DNA of 5,970 bases from CANKBT01 sp038235705 (GTDB lineage Bacteria; Actinomycetota; Actinomycetes; Mycobacteriales; SCTD01). This document shows positions 1 to 5,452 of this stretch, piece after piece. The stretch is from contig JBBSTR010000128.1 in NCBI GenBank assembly GCA_038235705.1, positions 1-5,970 on the forward strand, in the 5' to 3' direction. The translations under genes were made by a program, and so were the position numbers. The notes below the pieces were generated by a model. That model was given only the letters and a program-made list of their open reading frames with translations, was not told the DNA's origin and made no database searches. Positions within the stretch are counted from its first letter, which is position 1, and every line of letters starts with the position of its first letter.

Positions 1-765
1 AACGGCGCCATCCTGGGTGGACGGGCCGAGATCACCGGCAACTTCACGCAGAAGTCCGCCGAGGACCTGGCCAGCATCCTGCGGTTCGGCGCGCTGCCCG
101 TCACCTTCGAGCAGGGCGACGTGCAGTCGGTGTCGGCCACCGTGGGCCAGGACCAGCTGTCCAAGGGCCTGCTCGCCGGCATCGTGGGACTCGTGCTCGT
201 AGCCGTCTACAGCCTGCTGTTCTACCGAGCGCTCGGGATCGTCAGCGTCGCGAGCCTGCTGGTCGCCGGGGCGCTGACCTACATGTCCACCGCGCTGCTG
301 GGCAAGTCCATCGGCTTCTCGCTCGTGCTCGCCGGCGTGATCGGCCTGATCGTCTCGATCGGCATCACGGCGGACAGCTTTGTCGTCTTCTTCGAACGGG
401 TCCGTGACGAGGTGCGTGACGGCCGGGCCGCCCACCTGGCGGTGGACCGCGGCTGGAAGCGGGCCCGGCGCACCATCCTGGTCGCCGACGCAGTCACCCT
501 GCTCGCGTCGGTGGTCCTCTACTTCCTGTCGATCGGCAGCGTCGCCAACTTCGCGTTCACCCTCGGTCTCACCACCGTGGTGGACGTGGTCGTCGTCTTC
601 TTCTTCACCAAGCCGCTGGTCACTCTGCTGGTGCGTCGCAGCTTCTTCCGCACCGGCCACAAGCTGTCCGGGCTCAACCCGACGAGCATCGGCGCAGCCC
701 TGCCGCGGCCGCGATCCACCGGCAGACCCGCAGGCCCGACCACCGTCACGACCACCGGAGCGTAG
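1..765 (+). CDS. secD: Protein translocase subunit SecD, C-terminal part (5' end outside window)
   Basis: SecD pairs with SecF and, with SecYEG, uses the proton-motive force to pull exported proteins across the membrane. The frame is open from base 1, giving 254 residues before TAG at 763-765. The visible part starts at the end of the periplasmic domain (ITGNFT at 11-16, then LASILRFGALP at 23-33). Five membrane segments follow, at roughly residues 56-76, 80-101, 106-126, 157-178 and 182-207, matching TM2-TM6 of the family. The family signature GITADSFVVFFERVRDE spans 121-137; Asp125 corresponds to the conserved proton-pathway aspartate of TM4. A short Pro/Thr/Gly-rich cytoplasmic tail (about 222-254) ends the protein. 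secF begins two bases downstream, so the two genes are almost certainly one operon. The reading frame extends upstream beyond the internal GTG at 121, which is not the real start. Identification is firm; only the N-terminus is missing. Confidence 0.96.
   Translation, partial: NGAILGGRAEITGNFTQKSAEDLASILRFGALPVTFEQGDVQSVSATVGQDQLSKGLLAGIVGLVLVAVYSLLFYRALGIVSVASLLVAGALTYMSTALLGKSIGFSLVLAGVIGLIVSIGITADSFVVFFERVRDEVRDGRAAHLAVDRGWKRARRTILVADAVTLLASVVLYFLSIGSVANFAFTLGLTTVVDVVVVFFFTKPLVTLLVRRSFFRTGHKLSGLNPTSIGAALPRPRSTGRPAGPTTVTTTGA
757..760 (+). promoter_or_regulatory. Ribosome binding site of secF inside the end of secD
   Basis: GGAG lies seven bases before the secF ATG at 768 and overlaps the last codons of secD. 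With only two bases between the secD stop (763-765) and the secF start, ribosomes finishing secD can restart directly on secF. This would keep the two subunits near 1:1. The motif is seen directly; coupling is inferred. Confidence 0.65.
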
Positions 766-767
766 GT

Positions 768-1979
768 ATGAGCAAGATCGGCGCCGTGGGGCACAAGCTC
801 TACACGGGCGAGACCTCGATCGACTTCGTGGGCCGCAGGCGGACCTGGTACACGTTCTCGGCGATCATCCTGACCCTGTCGATCGGCGCCTTGATCTTCC
901 GGGGCCTGAACTTCTCGATCGAGTTCGAGGGCGGCGCGACCTTCACCGCCACCGGTGTCTCGTGCAGCGAGGGGCAGGCGCGTGACGCGGTCGCCCCCCT
1001 GACGCGGCAGCCGCCGGTGATCCAGCTGCTCGACGGCGGCAGCGGCGTACGGGTGCAGACCGAGATCCTGCAGCCCAACGAGCGTGCGCCGATCCAGACC
1101 GCCCTCGGGCAGGCCTGCGGGGTCAAGGCGCAGGACGTGTCGTTCAGCGCCACCAGCGCGACCTGGGGAGGCGAGGTCACCCGGCAGGCTTTCATCGCTC
1201 TCGCGGTGTTCCTGGTCCTGGTATCGATCTTCATCCGGATCATGTTCGAGACCAGGATGGCGGTGGCGGCGATGGTCGCGCTGCTGCACGACGTCGTCAT
1301 CACGGTCGGGCTCTACGCCCTCATCGGGTTCAGTGTCAGCCCGGCGACCGTCATCGGGCTCTTGACCATCCTCGGGTATTCGCTCTACGACACGATCGTC
1401 GTCTTCGACACGCTCCGGGACAACGTCAAGACCATGGACAAGCGCCAGGACAAGACGTACGACGAGATCGCGAACCTCTCGGTCAACCAGATCCTGATCC
1501 GTTCGATCAACACGTCGGTGATCGCGCTGCTCCCGATCGGGTCGATCCTGTTCGTCGGATCGGTCCTGCTCGGGGCCGGCCCGCTGGAGGACCTCTCGCT
1601 CGTGCTGCTCATCGGCATCGCCGTCGGGACCTTCTCCTCGATCTTCATCGCCACGCCTGTCCTGGCCGACCTGAAGTCGCGCGAACCAGCGGTCCAGGCC
1701 CGCAACCAGAAGGTGCTGACGGCGCGAGCTCGGGTCGGTGCCGAGCGGACGGCGAGCACGGGCTCTGCGGGCGCCGAGCCGGTCGCTGCCTCCGGCACCA
1801 CGGCTCTGCTCGATCGACCGGACGGAGCCGCCCAGGCCGAGGGCGCCGACCTGGGTGACGGCATCGACCAGCCGTCGGCTCCCGGTAAGCCGCGGCCGAC
1901 CGGGCGAGGGACCGGCGGCAGCGCGAGCAAGGCCAAGCCCGGTCGCGGTGGTCGAAACCCGGGTGGCCGACGGCGCTGA
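768..1979 (+). CDS. secF: Protein translocase subunit SecF
   Basis: Membrane partner of SecD in the proton-driven SecDF export motor. The protein has 403 residues. TM1 is at about 27-45, followed by the signature FSIEFEGGATFT (49-60) that opens the extracytoplasmic domain. The pre-TM2 motif TWGGEV is at 132-137. TM2-TM6 lie near 139-157, 164-184, 190-210, 248-268 and 274-298. LGYSLYDTIVVFDTLRDN (202-219) is the SecF family motif; Asp208, and Arg245 in LIRSINTS, correspond to the conserved charged residues of the proton path. After about residue 303 comes a roughly 100-residue low-complexity cytoplasmic tail: an acidic-leaning stretch (349-367), then a strongly basic end (374-403). The ATG at 768 is chosen for its GGAG at 757-760 and its fit to the family N-terminus. 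No rho-independent terminator with a U-tract is visible after the stop. A complete and unremarkable SecF apart from its long tail. Confidence 0.97.
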   Translation: MSKIGAVGHKLYTGETSIDFVGRRRTWYTFSAIILTLSIGALIFRGLNFSIEFEGGATFTATGVSCSEGQARDAVAPLTRQPPVIQLLDGGSGVRVQTEILQPNERAPIQTALGQACGVKAQDVSFSATSATWGGEVTRQAFIALAVFLVLVSIFIRIMFETRMAVAAMVALLHDVVITVGLYALIGFSVSPATVIGLLTILGYSLYDTIVVFDTLRDNVKTMDKRQDKTYDEIANLSVNQILIRSINTSVIALLPIGSILFVGSVLLGAGPLEDLSLVLLIGIAVGTFSSIFIATPVLADLKSREPAVQARNQKVLTARARVGAERTASTGSAGAEPVAASGTTALLDRPDGAAQAEGADLGDGIDQPSAPGKPRPTGRGTGGSASKAKPGRGGRNPGGRRR

Positions 1980-2043
1980 CCGTCTGACCTGCGCAGAGCC
2001 GGGCGGGCCCGTCCGTTGCCGGGCGCTTCTCGCCGCTCCCTCC

Positions 2044-2049
2044 TAGACT
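2044..2049 (+). promoter_or_regulatory. Possible -10 element of a rel promoter
   Basis: TAGACT fits the actinobacterial housekeeping -10 pattern TAnnnT and stands in a small AT-richer island of the secF-rel gap. No convincing -35 hexamer is seen 16-18 bases upstream; TTGCCG at 2016-2021 is 22 bases away, which is too far. If used, transcription would start near 2056, giving a leader of about 34 bases. rel might instead, or also, be read through from secDF. Confidence 0.35.
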
Positions 2050-2056
2050 TTTAGAA

Positions 2057-2072
2057 CCGCGCGCAGGCGCGG
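2057..2072 (+). other. GC-rich hairpin in the rel leader
   Basis: CCGCGC (2057-2062) pairs perfectly with GCGCGG (2067-2072) around a GCAG loop. It sits just downstream of the possible -10 and six bases before the Shine-Dalgarno run at 2078. If transcription starts near 2056 the hairpin would form the very 5' end of the rel mRNA, where it could protect the message or influence ribosome loading. There is no U-tract, so it is not a standard terminator. Short GC stems arise often by chance at this base composition. Confidence 0.3.
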
Positions 2073-2077
2073 GCCAC

Positions 2078-2085
2078 GAGGGAGG
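2078..2085 (+). promoter_or_regulatory. Strong Shine-Dalgarno sequence deciding the TTG start of rel
   Basis: GAGGGAGG ends four bases before TTG at 2090-2092. No other ATG, GTG or TTG lies in this frame between the upstream in-frame stop TGA (1985-1987) and 2090. The next in-frame candidate, a GTG at 2177, has no comparable purine run. This supports the rare TTG as the rel start. Confidence 0.65.
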
Positions 2086-2089
2086 CGCC

Positions 2090-4537
2090 TTGGAGCCGCA
2101 CGTCGCACCCGTAGCCACGTCGACGCCTGAGCGCGTCCCCAGCAGTGGGCAGACCTCGACGGTTGAGGCGCCCCCCGTGCCGCAGCCAGACCCTGACGCG
2201 CCGCCTCGTCAGGACGCCCGCCAGGCGACCGCCCCTTCGGCGGTCGCGCTGAGCGCAGAGGGGGTGGCCGGCCGCCCGCCCGAGCCGGTCGCGGACCGTG
2301 ACGTCGGCACCGGGACGCCCACCGGCCGACGGATGCGGGCCCGGCTCGCTCGCCTGACGGCCACCAAGCCGGGCTCCACCCCGCCTGTGCTCGAGCCGCT
2401 GGTCCGCGTCGTCCGTGCCAACCACCCCAAGGCTGACCTGCGACCGATCCTCCGCGCCTACGAGGTGGCCGAGTCGGCCCACGACGGGCAGCGTCGAAAG
2501 AGCGGCGACCCCTACATCACGCACCCGCTCGCGGTGACGACGATCCTCGCCGAGCTGGGCATGGACACCACGACGCTGATCGCGGCCCTGCTCCACGACA
2601 CCGTGGAGGACACCGAGATCACGCTGGCCGTCGTGACCGAGGAGTTCGGCGCGGACGTCGCGCACCTCGTCGACGGGGTGACCAAGCTCGACAAGGTGAA
2701 GCTCGGCGACCAGGCTGAGGCCGAGACGATCCGCAAGATGGTCGTGGCGATGGCCCGTGACCCGCGGGTCCTGGTGATCAAGCTGGCGGACCGGCTGCAC
2801 AACCTGCGCACGTTGCGGTTCCTGCCGATGGACAAGCAGGAGCGCAAGGCGCGCGAGACCCTCGAGATCTACGCCCCGCTCGCCCACCGGCTCGGCATGA
2901 ACACGATCAAGTGGGAGCTGGAGGACCTTTCGTTCGCCACGCTCTACCCGAAGCGCTACGACGAGATCGTGCGCCTGGTGGCCGAGCGTGCGCCCGGCAG
3001 GGACACCCAGCTGGCCGAGGTCAGCGAACGGGTGATGGCCGACCTCAAGGAAGCCAGGATCAGGGCAACCGTCACCGGTCGACCGAAGCACTACTACTCG
3101 ATCTACCAGAAGATGATCGTCCGCGAGCGCGACTTCTCCGACATCTACGACCTGGTAGGCATCCGGATCCTCGTCGACTCGGTACGCGACTGCTACGCGG
3201 TGCTCGGCACGATCCACGCCCTGTGGTCGCCCGTGCCGGGGCGTTTCAAGGACTACATCGCGATGCCGAAGTTCAACATGTACCAGTCGCTGCACACCAC
3301 GGTGATCGGGCCGCAGGGCAAGGTCGTGGAGCTGCAGATCCGCACCCAGGAGATGAACAACCGCGCTGAGTACGGGATCGCGGCGCACTGGAAGTACAAG
3401 GAAGGGGGCGGCCCGCCGGCCAAGGGCGACGAGATGGCCTGGCTGCGGCAGCTGCTCGACTGGCAGCGCGAGGCCGCTGACCCGGGCGAGTTCCTGGAGG
3501 CGCTGCGCTTCGACCTCCACAAGAGCGAGGTGTTCGTCTTCACCCCCAAGGGCGACGTCTTCGCGCTGGTCGGTGGGGCGACCGCGGTCGACTTCGCGTA
3601 CGCCGTGCACACCGAGGTCGGTCACCGCTGCGTCGGGGCGCGGATCAACGGACGGCTGGTGCCGCTGGAGTCGGTGCTCGACAACGGTGACGTGGTCGAG
3701 ATCTTCACGAGCAAGGCCGAGAACGCCGGCCCGACCCAGGACTGGCTCGGGTTCGTCAAGAGCCCCCGGGCCCGCAACAAGATCCGCGCGTGGTTCGCCA
3801 AGGAGCGCCGCGAGGACGCGGTCGACGCGGGCAAGGAGGCGCTGTCCAAGGCGATGCGCAAGCAGGGACTCCCGCTGCAGCGCCTGCTCGGCGGTGACAC
3901 CCTGCCGAGCCTGGCCCGTGACCTGCACCTGACCGACGTGACGGCGCTCTACGTCGAGATCGGCGAGGGCCGGGTCTCGGCGCAGTCGCTCGTCCAGCGG
4001 CTGGTCGCGACCATGGGCGGGGCAGAGGGCGCGGTCGAGGACATCGCCGAGACGGCGCAACCCACCCGGCGCCGACAGGCCCGGAGCAACGACCCCGGCG
4101 TGGTCGTCAAGGGTGTCAGCGACGTGTACGTCAAGCTGGCGCGCTGCTGCACCCCGGTGCCCGGCGACGAGATCGTGGGGTTCGTGACCCGGGGGAGCGG
4201 GGTCTCGGTCCACCGGGGCGACTGCGGCAACGCCCAGCCGCTGATCCAGACCGGGGAGCGGATGGTCGACGTCGAGTGGGCGCCCACGGCCGCCTCGACC
4301 TTCCTGGTCAACATCCAGGTGGAGGCGCTGGACCGTACGCGCCTGCTTTCCGACGTCACCCGGGTGCTGTCGGACGCGCACGTCAGCATCCTGTCGGCGA
4401 CCGTGACCACCACCCGTGACCGGGTCGCGGTGTCCCGGTTCTCCTTCGAGATGGCCGACCCGAAGCACCTAGGGCACCTGGTCAACCAGGTGAAGTCGGT
4501 GCAGGGCGTGTTCGACGCCTACCGCGTGACGAGCTAG
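2090..4537 (+). CDS. rel: Bifunctional (p)ppGpp synthetase/hydrolase, Rel (RelA/SpoT family)
   Basis: Makes (p)ppGpp from ATP and GTP/GDP on starved ribosomes and also degrades it: the long Rel enzyme of Gram-positive bacteria, cytoplasmic. The 815 residues follow the full domain order. A disordered Pro/Ala-rich N-terminal extension (1-98) contains the basic stretch RMRARLARL (81-89), also seen in mycobacterial Rel. The HD hydrolase has His145, HD 169-170, ED 173-174 and KLADRLHN 231-238, so it looks intact. The synthetase (about 328-438) has GRPKHYYSIY, Asp354, RFKD 385-388 (RxKD form, typical of bifunctional Rel), YQSLHT and catalytic Glu414. TGS is at 479-541. The zinc-finger-like domain has Cys686, Cys687, His708 and Cys712, and ACT spans about 737-813. 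One oddity: the usual EMHxxAExGxAAHW reads EMNNRAEYGIAAHW, with Asn423 for His. Start is TTG with GAGGGAGG. The gene converges with the PPIase gene and overlaps it by 4 bp. Confidence 0.97.
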   Translation: MEPHVAPVATSTPERVPSSGQTSTVEAPPVPQPDPDAPPRQDARQATAPSAVALSAEGVAGRPPEPVADRDVGTGTPTGRRMRARLARLTATKPGSTPPVLEPLVRVVRANHPKADLRPILRAYEVAESAHDGQRRKSGDPYITHPLAVTTILAELGMDTTTLIAALLHDTVEDTEITLAVVTEEFGADVAHLVDGVTKLDKVKLGDQAEAETIRKMVVAMARDPRVLVIKLADRLHNLRTLRFLPMDKQERKARETLEIYAPLAHRLGMNTIKWELEDLSFATLYPKRYDEIVRLVAERAPGRDTQLAEVSERVMADLKEARIRATVTGRPKHYYSIYQKMIVRERDFSDIYDLVGIRILVDSVRDCYAVLGTIHALWSPVPGRFKDYIAMPKFNMYQSLHTTVIGPQGKVVELQIRTQEMNNRAEYGIAAHWKYKEGGGPPAKGDEMAWLRQLLDWQREAADPGEFLEALRFDLHKSEVFVFTPKGDVFALVGGATAVDFAYAVHTEVGHRCVGARINGRLVPLESVLDNGDVVEIFTSKAENAGPTQDWLGFVKSPRARNKIRAWFAKERREDAVDAGKEALSKAMRKQGLPLQRLLGGDTLPSLARDLHLTDVTALYVEIGEGRVSAQSLVQRLVATMGGAEGAVEDIAETAQPTRRRQARSNDPGVVVKGVSDVYVKLARCCTPVPGDEIVGFVTRGSGVSVHRGDCGNAQPLIQTGERMVDVEWAPTAASTFLVNIQVEALDRTRLLSDVTRVLSDAHVSILSATVTTTRDRVAVSRFSFEMADPKHLGHLVNQVKSVQGVFDAYRVTS

Positions 4538-5316
4538 GCGGGCGCGGGCCCGACCTGCAACGTGGTGATCTGCACGGCCAGCTTCGGCGGGCCGTCGGTC
4601 TTCGCCGCGCCGTCGGGGCCGGGTGCCACGCCGGCGGCAGCGACCTTGTCCAGCACGTCGAGCCCGCCGGTGATGCGCCCGAACGGCGTGTACTGCGGGG
4701 GCAGGGGGCTGTCCTCGTACACCAGGAAGAACTGGCTCCCGCTCGTGCCGGGCGCGGTGCCCTTGGCCATCGCGACCGTCCCGCGGGGGTAGGTCGCACC
4801 CTGCAGGTTCTCCTCCGCGAACTGGTAGCCGGGACCGCCGGTGCCGGTGCCGGTCGGGTCGCCGCACTGCAGCACGAAGATGCCTGCGGTGGTGAGGCGG
4901 TGGCAGGGGGTGTCGTCGTAGAAGCCCTGCGACGCCAGGCTCGCGAGGCTGGCGGAGGCGCACGGCGCGGCGGCGTTCTCCAGGGTGACGGTGAGGGCAC
5001 CCTGGTCGGTGGTGACGGTGGCGACCTGCGGGTCGGTCGACGGGTCGACCGGGGGCTTGCTCACGGGCCGGCTCGGCGTCTGGCCGGAGTCCAACCAGGT
5101 GCACCGGCCGGCGGCCTGGACCTCTTTCGCGCTGTCGTTGCCCCCGAGCACCTGGCTGAGCACGAAGACGGCGACGAAGACCACGACGACGGCGGCGGCA
5201 GCCGCCCCGAGGACGGTGCGGCGTCGGCGCGTACGTGCAGCCTCGGCCTCGCGACGGGCGGACTGTCGTTGCTCCCGCATCCGCGCGAGGTCCTTGTCGC
5301 GCTGGCTGCTCGACAC
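4534..5316 (-). CDS. Membrane-anchored cyclophilin-type peptidyl-prolyl cis-trans isomerase
   Basis: Catalyses cis-trans isomerisation of Xaa-Pro bonds; predicted to fold proteins outside the cytoplasmic membrane. With GTG at 5316-5314 it has 260 residues: an Arg-rich N-terminus (1-33), one membrane segment (about 34-56), a Pro/Ser/Thr-rich linker (to about 96) and the cyclophilin domain (about 97-255). Basic residues before the segment predict N-in, C-out. The domain shows TPCHRL (136-141), VLQCGDPTGTG (148-158), SGSQFFLVYEDS (192-203) and FGRITGGLDVLD (212-223). Arg140, Phe147 and Gln150 match the catalytic Arg/Phe/Gln of cyclophilin A, with two extra residues between Arg and Phe, as is usual in this actinobacterial subfamily. 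It resembles M. tuberculosis PpiB (Rv2582), which holds the same position and orientation. A GTG three codons upstream (5325-5323) is an alternative start: the AGAGGA at 5334-5329 is 3 bases from it and 12 from the chosen one. Frame and identity are sure, the start less so. Confidence 0.93.
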   Translation of the reverse strand: MSSSQRDKDLARMREQRQSARREAEAARTRRRRTVLGAAAAAVVVVFVAVFVLSQVLGGNDSAKEVQAAGRCTWLDSGQTPSRPVSKPPVDPSTDPQVATVTTDQGALTVTLENAAAPCASASLASLASQGFYDDTPCHRLTTAGIFVLQCGDPTGTGTGGPGYQFAEENLQGATYPRGTVAMAKGTAPGTSGSQFFLVYEDSPLPPQYTPFGRITGGLDVLDKVAAAGVAPGPDGAAKTDGPPKLAVQITTLQVGPAPA

Positions 5317-5328
5317 CGGTGGCACCCG

Positions 5329-5334
5329 TCCTCT
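5329..5334 (-). promoter_or_regulatory. Probable ribosome binding site of the PPIase gene
   Basis: On the minus strand AGAGGA lies 3 bases before a GTG at 5325-5323 and 12 bases before the GTG at 5316-5314. Neither spacing is ideal, so the site does not settle the start. The downstream GTG gives the N-terminus more like related proteins, where a few small polar residues precede QR; the upstream one adds only three residues. Confidence 0.4.
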
Positions 5335-5366
5335 CGCGGCGCGCGTCGGGCGGGCCGGTGCGGGCG

Positions 5367-5372
5367 AGTCTA
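5367..5372 (-). promoter_or_regulatory. Possible -10 element of the PPIase promoter
   Basis: Read on the minus strand this is TAGACT, the same hexamer as the candidate -10 of rel, and it fits TAnnnT. Transcription would start near 5360, leaving a leader of about 35-45 bases. No clear -35 hexamer is seen at the right distance. The divergent gap must hold promoters for both neighbours, which raises the prior, but the motif is short. Confidence 0.35.
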
Positions 5373-5409
5373 GGCAAGACCGTACGGAATTCGCGGTAGC
5401 CCCCGCCGG

Positions 5410-5415
5410 TAGGGT
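5410..5415 (+). promoter_or_regulatory. Possible -10 element of the MBL-fold hydrolase promoter
   Basis: TAGGGT matches TAnnnT and lies about 38 bases before the GTG at 5453, which suits a leader of about 30 bases. No good -35 hexamer stands 17-18 bases upstream (GAATTC at 5387-5392 is the closest by position). Weak evidence, supported mainly by the need for a plus-strand promoter in this divergent gap. Confidence 0.3.
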
Positions 5416-5452
5416 CGGGGGCACTGCTCCTTCCACAGAACAGGACGCCGTC

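Noticed and set aside
519..1303. Minus-strand open frames of 256 and 167 codons opposite secD/secF
   Set aside because: The plus-strand SecD and SecF proteins are unmistakable, and the antisense products have no recognisable features.
2051..4468. An 805-codon open frame antisense to nearly all of rel
   Set aside because: It is in codon register with rel, so its stops can arise only opposite TTA, CTA or TCA codons. These are very rare at this GC content; rel has none in its first 793 codons, and the CTA at 4469-4471 is the first. The product is Arg/His/Asp-rich with no recognisable domain. It is a composition artefact, not a gene.
4505..4552. Two small GC hairpins (4505-4519 and 4539-4552) around the rel/PPIase stops as terminators
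   Set aside because: Stems are only 5-6 bp, no U-tract follows on either strand, and both lie within coding sequence. Such stems are expected by chance at this GC content. Termination here cannot be claimed without 3'-end data.
4838..4858. Short tandem repeat of CCGGTG units
   Set aside because: It encodes the Thr-Gly-Thr-Gly segment of the conserved DPTGTGTGGPGY motif of the PPIase family, so protein constraint and codon bias explain it.
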